Shown in pieces: positions 32,960 through 41,882 of a stretch of 43,339 bases of DNA. The position numbers and the translations under genes are program-made. The notes under the pieces are model-generated. The model had not been told where the DNA came from, did not search any database, and saw only the letters and a program-made list of their open reading frames with translations. Every line of letters begins with the position of its first letter. The first letter of the stretch is position 1. Source of the DNA: a virus; IMG/VR virus record IMGVR_UViG_3300030098_003284, positions 9,945 through 53,283 of that record. The stretch is one strand, 5' to 3'.

Positions 32960-35263
32960 TTATTCATTTTTGGATGAATTATCCAAATCTTTTTTAAAAT
33001 TTTGTAAAATATCTCCAGCTCTAGCTTTTGAAAGACTAGCATCATTCTTCATAGTATTACGTAATAACTTCTGCTGCCCTTCAGTTTCAATAAGCTCTTT
33101 TTCAAGACCAGACTTGACCTGTTCTTTCTTTTTGGTAATCTCCATTTCAGCATCTTGAACCTTACCTTTAATACCAGCTTGGACAAGTTGTCTTTCAAGA
33201 GTTTCAATTGTTCCGTCTTTATCTTTAACAGCTTCTTGTAGTGAAGATAATTGTCCTTGAAGTTGAGAATATAAAGATTTTCTTTGTACAATCTTTTCTT
33301 TATTTTTAATATCTGTTTCAGCAAGAACAGCTATATCATCAACAACTCCCATTTGTAATAATTGTTTTAATTCTTCTAAATATGCCCATCTATTAACAGG
33401 TAATGTAGAGCCTGATATAATTTTTGTATCAAATTTTACTGCTGTTATATCCATTGACTTGCCTATTGCTTCACCCATATCATTATAGATAGGAATATTT
33501 ATTTCTTGATCTTTACCTTCTTGTATAGCACTAGGTTGTATAATTCTAAACCTTTTGTTTGCAGTATAAGTTGCTTGAGAATAATTTAAAATCAAATTAC
33601 CCAATTGCCTTAAAGCAGGTTCAATAGATGTGTTCATCCATTGTTTAATTCTTCTTGTCCCATATTCATCTAACGCAAGCATACCTCTATAAGTTTCACT
33701 AGCACCAGCAGTATCTCCCATCATAGAACTATATATACCTGCTAAATACTCCATATCACCTTTACTTTCTTGAACTATAGAATAAAAAGCATTTGATAAT
33801 GGAGCAGGTTGAACTGGTGTTGGGGGTGTTACTCCTGGTCTTATAGGTAATAAAGCTCCTGGACTAGAAGAATATCTTTCCCAAGTTTCAGAATCTATAG
33901 CCCCTTCTTCATACATCCATCTTAAACTACTACCTAAAGATGCATTATGAACCATAATTTGATGTGCTTTATTTATTTCTTGTTGTTTTCCAATTAATGG
34001 AGCAACTGCACTTAAAGGATATGGAGTTCCTGTCCATTTATAGTGAAAAGGTACAAGAGGATATTCTGTTACGGTTTCTGGCAAAATTACCTCAGCTAAA
34101 ACTTTATCGCCTACAACTAAAGTTTGTTTAACTCTAGTATTATAAAACTTTATTGCCTCAATAACATTTTCAGCAATTGTTGGATTTTTCAACATAACTT
34201 TATATTCTTTTTCAGATATAATTGCGTTTTCTGTTTTAGAGGCTTCTGCTTGCAATTTAGCCATACATTCTTGTTGATAAACTTGTAATTGTTGTTGCAT
34301 CATTTCTTGTGCTTTTTGAATTTCAAGTTCATATCTTTCAGGCAACATTTGACCTTGTTGTAAAGCCATATCCATTTGTTGTTTTTGTTCTAAGAACTGA
34401 ACTTCTAATTCTTGAGCCATTTTTTGAACTTCAATTTGACATTGTTCTTCTAATTGTTTCATGACTTTAGGGTCAGGAGGTATTCTATAAAATAAGTTTA
34501 TGTAAGCAACTTTAATTTTTTCATATACTTCAAAGTATTCACACAACATATCTACACTTCCGTCAGCATTTACTGCTTGAGAATTTTGCTCTGTTGTGTC
34601 ATTATACATAAATAACTTTTGGTCTTCATCTCCTAAAGCTCTTACACTAAATGATTTTTGTGCTGATTCATCACTATTTGATTTAGATATTTTATTTTTA
34701 TATTGAGGGAATAATTTCATTAAATGATTCTTAGGAAGTATTTTCCTTATCATTATATATGCAGCATCTTTAAATAACATATCTCTAGATTTAGGATCTA
34801 CATATATATCAAAAGGTTCTGGATTTTGTATAACAACTTCTCCCATACCATTATCAGCATCTTGATCTACAGATACTAATAAATAACCTATACCTTTTGT
34901 AACGCAATCATTAACAGCATTTGTATATAATGTAGCCCCTTCTGAGTTGCCCCATACATAATCTGATAAATCAGACATAACCGCAGCTAAATCAGTATCA
35001 CTACCTTCAATACCTACTGCTTGCCATCTAGGGTTGTTAGCTGTAGCATAAAAATTTAACATTTCAACAACAGGAAGAATCCTATTAATTGTAAAAGTAG
35101 GCATACCTTGTTCTTCTAGAGCGTCTTTTTCTTGTTGACTCATTTGTTCATCATGAGCAAACTCATAACCTTTTTGATTTATGATTTCCCATTGTTTTCT
35201 TGTCCAATTATTTGACAAATTAAACAATTGTCTTACTTCATCAGCTCTATTTTTTTTAGCCAT
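32960..35263 (-). CDS. Portal protein (P22/N4-like size), 767 aa
   Basis: The start has AAGGAG upstream. The N-terminus shows the usual portal pattern of helices and then GMPTFTINRILPVVEMLNFY with a following NNPRWQAVG, as in P22- and N4-type portals. Residues 160-190 have NPEPFDIYVDPKSRDMLFKD, a clear portal core feature. A coiled-coil region at residues about 265-343 (Gln/Glu-rich) and a second at about 658-738 may form the crown and barrel. The length is in the range of N4-type portals. It is upstream of scaffold and capsid in the transcript, as expected. Confidence 0.85.
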   Translation of the reverse strand: MAKKNRADEVRQLFNLSNNWTRKQWEIINQKGYEFAHDEQMSQQEKDALEEQGMPTFTINRILPVVEMLNFYATANNPRWQAVGIEGSDTDLAAVMSDLSDYVWGNSEGATLYTNAVNDCVTKGIGYLLVSVDQDADNGMGEVVIQNPEPFDIYVDPKSRDMLFKDAAYIMIRKILPKNHLMKLFPQYKNKISKSNSDESAQKSFSVRALGDEDQKLFMYNDTTEQNSQAVNADGSVDMLCEYFEVYEKIKVAYINLFYRIPPDPKVMKQLEEQCQIEVQKMAQELEVQFLEQKQQMDMALQQGQMLPERYELEIQKAQEMMQQQLQVYQQECMAKLQAEASKTENAIISEKEYKVMLKNPTIAENVIEAIKFYNTRVKQTLVVGDKVLAEVILPETVTEYPLVPFHYKWTGTPYPLSAVAPLIGKQQEINKAHQIMVHNASLGSSLRWMYEEGAIDSETWERYSSSPGALLPIRPGVTPPTPVQPAPLSNAFYSIVQESKGDMEYLAGIYSSMMGDTAGASETYRGMLALDEYGTRRIKQWMNTSIEPALRQLGNLILNYSQATYTANKRFRIIQPSAIQEGKDQEINIPIYNDMGEAIGKSMDITAVKFDTKIISGSTLPVNRWAYLEELKQLLQMGVVDDIAVLAETDIKNKEKIVQRKSLYSQLQGQLSSLQEAVKDKDGTIETLERQLVQAGIKGKVQDAEMEITKKKEQVKSGLEKELIETEGQQKLLRNTMKNDASLSKARAGDILQNFKKDLDNSSKNE

Positions 35264-35265
35264 TA

Positions 35266-35658
35266 TTACTCCTTAATTTCAAAGTGAGGGAAATCATCAA
35301 ACTTATTATCCATTACAGTCCAATCTTGATCCCAATCTCCACCCCATCTTAATGTTATACCCATAGATTTTGCTATCCCAATAACAAATCCAGCAAATAA
35401 ATGAAAGCGTTCCCTATCATCCCAATCAATAGGATAAGGAACAACATCAACAGCTTTAGACGGATTAGCATTGTGCCGTCCATTTGGCCAATAGACTTTT
35501 GTTCTTCCTTCTTCATATAATTTATTTTGCCTTTCTTCGCTTCTGTGTCCTTCTATAACTGCGCAATCAACATGCTTGATAACTTCTTTTAAAACTTTTT
35601 GAAGCCTTTCATCACAAGTTGCTAAATGTTTTTTACTTCTTCTTCCAAAATATGGCAT
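35266..35658 (-). CDS. Endolysin, M15-type L-alanyl-D-glutamate peptidase
   Basis: This encodes a 130-residue zinc peptidase. The family pattern is complete: RSKKHLATCDERLQKVLKEV at the start, EGHRSEERQNKLYEEGRTKV, then H62 and D71 in the RHNANPSKAVDVVPYPIDW segment, and D122 and H125 in FDDFPHFEIKE. H62, D71 and H125 are the expected zinc ligands and D122 a likely catalytic acid. It cuts peptide cross-links of the cell wall and would cause lysis. The start has AAGGAG. Placement between portal and a second M15-like gene is unusual but common in some marine phages. Confidence 0.9.
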   Translation of the reverse strand: MPYFGRRSKKHLATCDERLQKVLKEVIKHVDCAVIEGHRSEERQNKLYEEGRTKVYWPNGRHNANPSKAVDVVPYPIDWDDRERFHLFAGFVIGIAKSMGITLRWGGDWDQDWTVMDNKFDDFPHFEIKE

Positions 35659-35669
35659 GTGTTCTCCTT

Positions 35670-36272
35670 TTATTTAATATATTCAAATACTTGCTTATTA
35701 CTAGGGTTATACGGTGCTAACAATGGATCTATTGTTCTTTCTTTACCGTAATATTTTCTATTTGGATTGGGTGATTGATACAAACTATCTAACAATTCTA
35801 AAGTTTGTTTATATCCTAATTTACTTTCATCCCTATTCATCTCATACCAATCTTTTAAGTAAGGATCATTTGCAATCTCTGGATACTTTCTTACAAACTG
35901 ATCAACAAATCTAGTTTCACCTACATGTCCAGAATCCCAGTCCCAACCCCAAAACTTATCATACTTATTTGCAACATGCCCTAAAACTTTATATGGTTGT
36001 AACGTTCTTGCAGTTCTACCATCCATTATTTTACCATCAATAAATATAGCATAATCTACAGCTGCCCCAAAATTGTGTAAGCTTATAGTTGATTTACTTG
36101 CACCTTTTTTAACATTTTCTCTTTGAGTTTCAGGGTGTCTATGATGAGATGTAATTTTAACTTGAACTTTTGAATTAGGATACAAGTTTCTTAAGATAGC
36201 TTCTGTTTCTTTACCTATCTGTTTTCCTTCTTTTAAAAAAGATTCAGAACTAAATGTTTTATTTTCACTCAT
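35670..36272 (-). CDS. Second M15-like peptidase, distinct from the endolysin
   Basis: The ATG at 36272 is preferred, forming ATGA with the terminase stop; a TTG at 36284 is an in-frame alternative. The protein (200 aa) holds SLHNFGAAVDYAIF, i.e. H-x6-D (H66 and D73 from this start) of the M15 fold, and WGWDWDSGH with a late histidine (H116). The middle contains HHRHPETQRENVKKG, reminiscent of M15 peptidases. It resembles D-Ala-D-Ala carboxypeptidase-like enzymes more than the small endolysin. It may be a virion-associated cell-wall enzyme used on entry, or a second lysis enzyme. Confidence 0.65.
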   Translation of the reverse strand: MSENKTFSSESFLKEGKQIGKETEAILRNLYPNSKVQVKITSHHRHPETQRENVKKGASKSTISLHNFGAAVDYAIFIDGKIMDGRTARTLQPYKVLGHVANKYDKFWGWDWDSGHVGETRFVDQFVRKYPEIANDPYLKDWYEMNRDESKLGYKQTLELLDSLYQSPNPNRKYYGKERTIDPLLAPYNPSNKQVFEYIK

Positions 36273-37822
36273 GCTACTACCCAATTTTTAGCTTTTGGTT
36301 TATGTTTATACCATCCATCTTTGTTTTTATTCATTCCTTGAGGAGGGAATGCATACTTACATGCATAAGCAAGAGCATCTATAGTATCATCATGAGCCAT
36401 ACGAGGACCAAATGTTGCAATCTCTCTATGTAAATCATAATGCTCTTTTTTAATATGTATTTGCCCTACAGAAAATCTTTGAGCAAGTATTTCTTGTATT
36501 CTATCCCTTTTAGACATACGAGTTCCTGGCTTCTCCTCTTTAAAAGGAACATTAAATTGATTCCTTCTTCTCATTTCAGCACGAATAGCTTGAAACACTG
36601 GTTTACTCATAGTCGTATCCTCGATAGTAAATAAGGTAGGTTTATAAAAATTTGCATAATCAAATATGTAATCTACTATACCTTTTCTATCCATACCTGG
36701 TATACCAAGCACAGGTAATGAACGGTTCCTTATATAATCTAAAATATAAATATTATTATCTGGTGTTACTGCAACAGCCAGTATAACACTAAAATCGGAA
36801 TCGCGCCTAGCACTATCAGTAGCGGGATCAACACCCACATAGATTGAACACGGCTTCGGATCATCTCCATTGGGTATAACATAAGTGACACCACTTTCTT
36901 CATCTTTTGTAAACTGCCCTTCCCAAAATTTAATATGATCTCTTGTAAATATTGCATCTTCTTCACTTTGTACCTCCATCATGTATTCTTGATAAAATTT
37001 TTGCGGAGTTCCACTATCTGCGTAGAACTTCTTTTTTCTTTCCATTTCTTTATGACCAAACCATGAAGGCCATAAAGGTGTGCCATCTTCTTGTAAAGCT
37101 TTATATGTTATTACTCTCCAACTAAAATCTTCTCCAGTTTTCTTAGCTTGTTCATGTCCTACTAAAATCTTTTGTATAAATGCATCATAATGCACTGGTG
37201 TTCCATTAATTCTCAATCTACCTGTCTTTGGTTCGAGCGCAGGAAAGACGACAGCAGTAACGAGGTTGGATATTTTACTCCTGCTTTCTGGTGTAATCGT
37301 ATTATTCTCATCCTCAAAATCATCGAGAACAATAAGATCATAACGTTTATGAAGCTTAGCACCACCACGAATACCAGATAGATTGGACTTAGAAATAAGT
37401 TTACAATTGTTTTTAAGTTCAATATCATCTTCTGTCCATTTCCTTCCTTTTAAATCACCAAAATAATATTTAATTCTTTCATTAAATTCTAAATGATATT
37501 TTATATAATCTAAGTTAGGTACTGATATTTTACTTGAAGCAGCTACCCATCCATAAAATAAAGGTTCATCAGCAAAAACAAAATCATGAAGTATATTACA
37601 TTTAGTCAAAACAGTCTTACCATGACCCCTAGGTAATATAACAGCAAGTTGCCTACAAGATAAATCATTTAAAGAATCAGCAACTTCATAATGGAAAAAT
37701 GGAGATTCACTCCTCATAAAATCTTCATGTAAAAATAACTTCCCAAATGCAATTAAATCCTTATGAGCTAACTGCAGTTCTTCTTCTGCTTGACTTACAT
37801 TTCTTGAATTTATATTAGCCAT
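36269..37822 (-). CDS. terL: Terminase large subunit (packaging ATPase and nuclease)
   Basis: This encodes a 517-residue protein. Walker A is at residues 63-70 (LPRGHGKT), Walker B at 163-168 (LIVLDD) with an acidic E170, and the INGTPVH motif at about 206-212 is the coupling motif. The C-terminal RNase H-like nuclease has D332 in VGVDPATD, E401 in IEDTTMS and the D478-D479...D482 group (HDDTIDAL). All expected motifs are present and the length is typical. It cuts concatemers and drives DNA into the prohead with the portal. The start overlaps the stop of the LamG gene as TAATG. Confidence 0.93.
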   Translation of the reverse strand: MANINSRNVSQAEEELQLAHKDLIAFGKLFLHEDFMRSESPFFHYEVADSLNDLSCRQLAVILPRGHGKTVLTKCNILHDFVFADEPLFYGWVAASSKISVPNLDYIKYHLEFNERIKYYFGDLKGRKWTEDDIELKNNCKLISKSNLSGIRGGAKLHKRYDLIVLDDFEDENNTITPESRSKISNLVTAVVFPALEPKTGRLRINGTPVHYDAFIQKILVGHEQAKKTGEDFSWRVITYKALQEDGTPLWPSWFGHKEMERKKKFYADSGTPQKFYQEYMMEVQSEEDAIFTRDHIKFWEGQFTKDEESGVTYVIPNGDDPKPCSIYVGVDPATDSARRDSDFSVILAVAVTPDNNIYILDYIRNRSLPVLGIPGMDRKGIVDYIFDYANFYKPTLFTIEDTTMSKPVFQAIRAEMRRRNQFNVPFKEEKPGTRMSKRDRIQEILAQRFSVGQIHIKKEHYDLHREIATFGPRMAHDDTIDALAYACKYAFPPQGMNKNKDGWYKHKPKAKNWVVA

Positions 37823-39546
37823 TAATATACAGGTCCCAGCTCAGTGTAATCTTGAGCAGTAATCTCATATTCATTAGTATCATCTGTCATATTTGGTGAT
37901 GAACCAGTTAAATATCCATGCGCTAAAAAAGAATTACCGTCTTGATTTTCAAAATTAACTAAATCAGTTATTTTGTTTCTGTAACTACCAAAGTAAAAAT
38001 TTTTACTCCACTCTTCATCTAACATATGTTCAGCTATATATGTATTACCTGGTGATAAATACATTGCCAAATCACTAGTTGGTGTACTAGCTAATGTAGT
38101 ATAGTCTGGATAAATAGTTCCACTATTATACATAGTAGTATGTTCTGCATTTGTTAATTTGTGTTCATGTAAAAGCACTGGACCTAAAACTCCTATAAAG
38201 GGGCTATCCCCAGCATAGTTATTTATTAAAGTAGGTGATTTAAATCCATCACCAACATCTGCACCTAAACTGCTATAAAAGTTTCCAGTTCCTGAGCCAG
38301 TTCCAACAGAACTTCCATCTAAAAAAACTTCAAAAGCAATTGAAGTTGTACCTCTATCACAAACAACTGTAATAAAATGCCAATCTTCATTATCTATATC
38401 AGTAGATGATGTAACCGTATCAGAAGAGAGACCTTGCCATCTAATTTTTAAACTTTCACTATCAAGCCATATTTTACTGGAATATACGTTACTTTTATGT
38501 TGTTCTTCAAATAAAGTTCCACTAGTAGATACGCTATTGTTTGATTTAAACCACATACTAAAGCTATAATCATTTCCAAATGCTGTTTGTATTTTTCCTT
38601 GCTGCCAACCTGCTGCATTTGTGTAAACCATAGGACAACTAAGCTTAATACTTTGACTATGCCCATCTAAAAAGTTTAAAGTATTTGGAGTCCATGCAGT
38701 AGGGTCTAAATCTAAGATTCCATTTGGAGCATCTTCTACAAAATCAGCATTTGTTATTTCTGTAGAATGCCCCGTTCCTGCACTATAAACTGGAGTTAAA
38801 TGTAAACCATTGGAACTACTGTCTAAAACTCCTTCTGTACCATCTTCTTTAAAGTTTATTCTATCAAATCTGTAATTGAATTTTAAATATTGACTGAAGA
38901 ATTTGTAAAATGGATATTGTTTTGGTTTTGCAACATTAAAATAGTTAAGAATATTCGGGCTCCTGTAGTTATAAAACACTACATTGCATATACGCCAGTT
39001 ATTACCTCTGGATTGATTACCATTTCCAACATAGTAATAAGACCTTGTTCCATCTGGATCATCATCTGGAGGATTATCAGGTCGAATATAACTAGTACTA
39101 CTAATTGTTGTTTTTAATACATTATTTACATAAATTTTAATATCAGTAGTAGCATCATGTACAACAGTAATATTGTACCACTTATCTGCAACAAAAACAT
39201 CATTAATATTCCTTGTTTTCTGATTACCGTCATTTGCATAGTCAAACCTAAGAGTACTTCCATATTGGAGTAATTCTATCCCACAAGCATCAGCATAACC
39301 GCCACCTGACCCCGCACCTAAAGAATGCCCTAAATCTACAAACCCAGTAGTAGACGTTGAAACTGAACCAACACATTTAATCCATAGACTTAAACTAAAG
39401 TCAGCACTTAAATCAAAATCACTAGATTGATAAGGTCTTCGAAGTCTAAACCAATCAGCTTCTAATATCTCTAAAGAATACTTTGGATTAAGTTCAACTG
39501 AGTTATGAGGTGTTTCATTTGATATACTATGAGCTACAGATAACAT
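37822..39546 (-). CDS. Two-domain LamG/concanavalin A-like lectin protein
   Basis: This encodes a 574-residue protein. It shows two jelly-roll domains: residues about 40-205 (SADFSLSLWIKCVG, then WYNITVVHDATTDIKIYVNN) and about 290-505 (YSFSMWFKSNNSVSTSG, then DWHFITVVCDRGTTSIAFEV). Each has the W-x-x-x-x-V-x-D-G/A-T-x-x-I strand pattern of LamG domains. Such domains bind sugars; on phages they occur in tail spikes, fibres or capsid attachments. It lies between terminase and a set of small structural genes, not with the tail genes. The start is weakly supported (GGGTTAAT before ATG). Confidence 0.8.
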   Translation of the reverse strand: MLSVAHSISNETPHNSVELNPKYSLEILEADWFRLRRPYQSSDFDLSADFSLSLWIKCVGSVSTSTTGFVDLGHSLGAGSGGGYADACGIELLQYGSTLRFDYANDGNQKTRNINDVFVADKWYNITVVHDATTDIKIYVNNVLKTTISSTSYIRPDNPPDDDPDGTRSYYYVGNGNQSRGNNWRICNVVFYNYRSPNILNYFNVAKPKQYPFYKFFSQYLKFNYRFDRINFKEDGTEGVLDSSSNGLHLTPVYSAGTGHSTEITNADFVEDAPNGILDLDPTAWTPNTLNFLDGHSQSIKLSCPMVYTNAAGWQQGKIQTAFGNDYSFSMWFKSNNSVSTSGTLFEEQHKSNVYSSKIWLDSESLKIRWQGLSSDTVTSSTDIDNEDWHFITVVCDRGTTSIAFEVFLDGSSVGTGSGTGNFYSSLGADVGDGFKSPTLINNYAGDSPFIGVLGPVLLHEHKLTNAEHTTMYNSGTIYPDYTTLASTPTSDLAMYLSPGNTYIAEHMLDEEWSKNFYFGSYRNKITDLVNFENQDGNSFLAHGYLTGSSPNMTDDTNEYEITAQDYTELGPVY

Positions 39547-39547
39547 A

Positions 39548-39910
39548 TTAACCCATATAACATATACATCGCATATTTGCCGAATTTAACTGGGCCACAT
39601 TCCATCTTCCATAAATAGTAACCCCTCTTGGAATTTCTACAGTAGAAACAAGAGCGCCCCCAAGATCTCCCCATCCAGCTTCTCCAGTACCAACCCAATT
39701 AGTTCCCCCATCATATTTATCTTTTACAGAAACTAGCTGTGCAAATTGACAGTCAGTTAACGCAGTTATTGCTACTATACATCTTTCTCCACCAGGAAGA
39801 GTGACAGTGCTAGCATTTTGTATAATAAAGCTTCCTAATTGACCTAAAGCAGCATTTTGTGCTTCTTGAACTGTATATGTTTGTAAACCTTTTTGTACTC
39901 TTTGTGCCAT
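39548..39910 (-). CDS. Small beta-rich structural protein
   Basis: This encodes a 120-residue protein with AAGGAG upstream. The pattern has a helical start (MAQRVQKGLQTYTVQEAQNA), then strands with VTLPGGERCIVAITALTDCQ and a repeated T/V-rich strand ending in IYGRW. Composition and strand pattern resemble small head or tail decoration proteins. It sits between the LamG protein and the 185-aa disordered gene. No exact family is recognised. Confidence 0.7.
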   Translation of the reverse strand: MAQRVQKGLQTYTVQEAQNAALGQLGSFIIQNASTVTLPGGERCIVAITALTDCQFAQLVSVKDKYDGGTNWVGTGEAGWGDLGGALVSTVEIPRGVTIYGRWNVAQLNSANMRCICYMG

Positions 39911-39918
39911 TATTCTCC

Positions 39919-40476
39919 TTAATAATCTATAACTTGTTTATATTTTTTAGGTTTTTCAAAATCTTCTATTGTATTTATATCTGTAGACTTAAGTTCGTCC
40001 ATAACACCTCTAGCATTTAAATCAGATTCCGTTTGTATTTCGTCTTCTCCATAAAATTGAAACTCGTCTGGATTATTTACATTAGTTTCTCTACTATCAA
40101 CATCTAACTTTTCTTCAGGAGCAACCTTTAGTATTTCAGGACTCCCTTTTGATATATCTGATGGAGCATCTGGAGTTGGGCTAGGCTGACTAACATTGTA
40201 AAGTTTATTTGACATTCCTGGATGATTAGGCACATCACTTTTAAGATATGTTTTCATAGGCTTTGCTTCATAATCCACACCAGGTTTAAAAGGCTTAAAA
40301 TTTCTTTCTTCAAAAAACTCATAAGCATTTTTAGCTACATTTACAGCTAAAGGACCCATTCCCATTTTAAGTCCCATTTTAACCAAATCAAAAAAACCAG
40401 CCAAACTAGACCGATCACCTCTTTGTGGTCCTGGTTTTGGCACTTGAGGAAACTGTTGTTTTTTTCTGCCCGCCAT
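39919..40476 (-). CDS. Proline- and lysine-rich protein, unknown
   Basis: The ATG at 40476 is preferred; it overlaps the previous stop as TGATG, and an in-frame TTG one codon upstream (40479) is an alternative. The protein is 185 residues, basic and Pro-rich at the N-terminus (MAGRKKQQFPQVPKPGPQRG). A hydrophobic or Met-rich helix follows (LVKMGLKMGMGPLAVNVA), and a long acidic disordered C-terminus with EEKLDVDSRETNVNNPDEF. The layout fits a minor head or assembly protein. No domain is recognised. Confidence 0.65.
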   Translation of the reverse strand: MAGRKKQQFPQVPKPGPQRGDRSSLAGFFDLVKMGLKMGMGPLAVNVAKNAYEFFEERNFKPFKPGVDYEAKPMKTYLKSDVPNHPGMSNKLYNVSQPSPTPDAPSDISKGSPEILKVAPEEKLDVDSRETNVNNPDEFQFYGEDEIQTESDLNARGVMDELKSTDINTIEDFEKPKKYKQVIDY

Positions 40477-40874
40477 CAATAAGTCCTTCCTATAATTTCT
40501 TTTAATGTTTGTTGAAAATTTCCTGAATAACCAGGAGCTCTTATAGCTTGAATTACCTGCCTTTTTTGACTTAAATCTAAATGGCCCAAAACATCAGTTT
40601 GATTAAAACCAGTAAACTTATCTGTATCAATACCTTTTTCTTTTAACCATTCATTAGCTTTTTCATTTACATCTAAACCTTTTTCAACAAGATCTTGAGC
40701 CCTACCGAATACTCTGCCCTCTCCAGTATCTGGATCACCTTTTCCACCTTGAAATAAACCTTTATCATCAGTCATGTTTTCCTTTACTGCTGAAAACATA
40801 TCTCCAGCTTTTGACACAGCATCAGATTGTGCGATAGCACTAAATAAGTTTTTCATTCCTTCTGAAAAAGACAT
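40476..40874 (-). CDS. Small protein with MTDDKGLFQGG motif
   Basis: This encodes a 132-residue protein coupled by TAATG to the previous gene. Residues 34-44 read MTDDKGLFQGG, identical to residues 24-34 of the 335-aa protein next to it, followed in both by a G-R-x-F-G-R motif. The N-terminus is an amphipathic helix. The rest is charged and helical with no catalytic residues. The shared motif suggests either a duplicated domain or a common interaction handle. Function unknown. Confidence 0.7.
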   Translation of the reverse strand: MSFSEGMKNLFSAIAQSDAVSKAGDMFSAVKENMTDDKGLFQGGKGDPDTGEGRVFGRAQDLVEKGLDVNEKANEWLKEKGIDTDKFTGFNQTDVLGHLDLSQKRQVIQAIRAPGYSGNFQQTLKEIIGRTY

Positions 40875-41881
40875 TAATATCCCACATCTTCTATTCTAGG
40901 TTCTAATTTAGCTCTACGCAATCTATTCCTCATATTTTCTTCACTATAGTCACCTAGCTCATCATAGGTGCCCATACCTTCACCTTCAACAGTTGTTTCA
41001 AACCCCTCTTTAGCTATATCTGAATAGTCTGTACCGTAAATAGAACCTTCAGGTATTACACCTGTTCTATTTACAATATCTCCAATATCAAAATCATCAC
41101 CACCAGATAAAATCTCAGCACCCATATCACCCATATCATATCCTAGACGTTTTGTTACTGCTTCAGGATTATCGCTATAATGATCATAATCTCCAAATTT
41201 ATCTGGATGATTTAAAGTAGCATACCTCATTTTATGCGCATGTTCTTCTTCTTTAGCTAACTTTTGGTTATGTATTATTGGAGCTGCAACTGTATTCCAA
41301 TTTTTTGAATAATTTTCAGGATCATGTTGTTGTAAATATTTTTGAAATCTACTTGTAGACCATCCTTGGTCATCATAGGCATGCAATTGACCCATAATTT
41401 TCTCCCAGTTTTTTGGATCAAGAAGTTCTTCTTGGCTCATACCAATATCTTGAAGATTTAATGCTCTTGTTTCTCCTCCAGAATGTATATTGTAAAAATT
41501 TTTATTTTGACCTCCTGTTCCACCTAGTTCGTTTGATAGAGCCATATTTAAAAACTGACCGTAGTCTTTATCTTCTAAATCGCCCTGAGCAAATTTACCA
41601 AGACCAACCATATCCATCCCCATACTATATTTTTTGCCTTTTTGATACTGATCAAGCTCTCTTGTTAGGCTATGAGCGTGCAAATCGTCGGAAGCTTTAT
41701 CACTTGTACCAGTTGTAAGCGCCCCTGGAAGTGTGTGCTGTGTTGCATCTTTAAGACGGCCAAACGTCCTACCACCTCTACCACCCTGGAAAAGACCCTT
41801 ATCATCAGTCATTTTTTCATGTATGTTTGAGCCAGTCTTTTTTAGAGCGCCCATTATCTTATTCATTAAATTATCTGCCAT
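40874..41881 (-). CDS. 335-aa protein sharing the MTDDKGLFQGG motif, unknown
   Basis: The ATG follows ATAGGAG. Residues 24-34 (MTDDKGLFQGG) and 38-42 (RTFGR) repeat the start of the 132-aa protein. The rest is a polar, Asp/Gly/Tyr-rich helical protein (HAHSLTRELDQYQKGKKY, then QHDPENYSKNWNTVAAPI) with an acidic C-terminus. No transmembrane, catalytic or nucleic-acid-binding motif is visible. It follows the terminase small subunit gene and precedes small proteins of the packaging block. Function unknown. Confidence 0.7.
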   Translation of the reverse strand: MADNLMNKIMGALKKTGSNIHEKMTDDKGLFQGGRGGRTFGRLKDATQHTLPGALTTGTSDKASDDLHAHSLTRELDQYQKGKKYSMGMDMVGLGKFAQGDLEDKDYGQFLNMALSNELGGTGGQNKNFYNIHSGGETRALNLQDIGMSQEELLDPKNWEKIMGQLHAYDDQGWSTSRFQKYLQQHDPENYSKNWNTVAAPIIHNQKLAKEEEHAHKMRYATLNHPDKFGDYDHYSDNPEAVTKRLGYDMGDMGAEILSGGDDFDIGDIVNRTGVIPEGSIYGTDYSDIAKEGFETTVEGEGMGTYDELGDYSEENMRNRLRRAKLEPRIEDVGY

Positions 41882-41882
41882 T

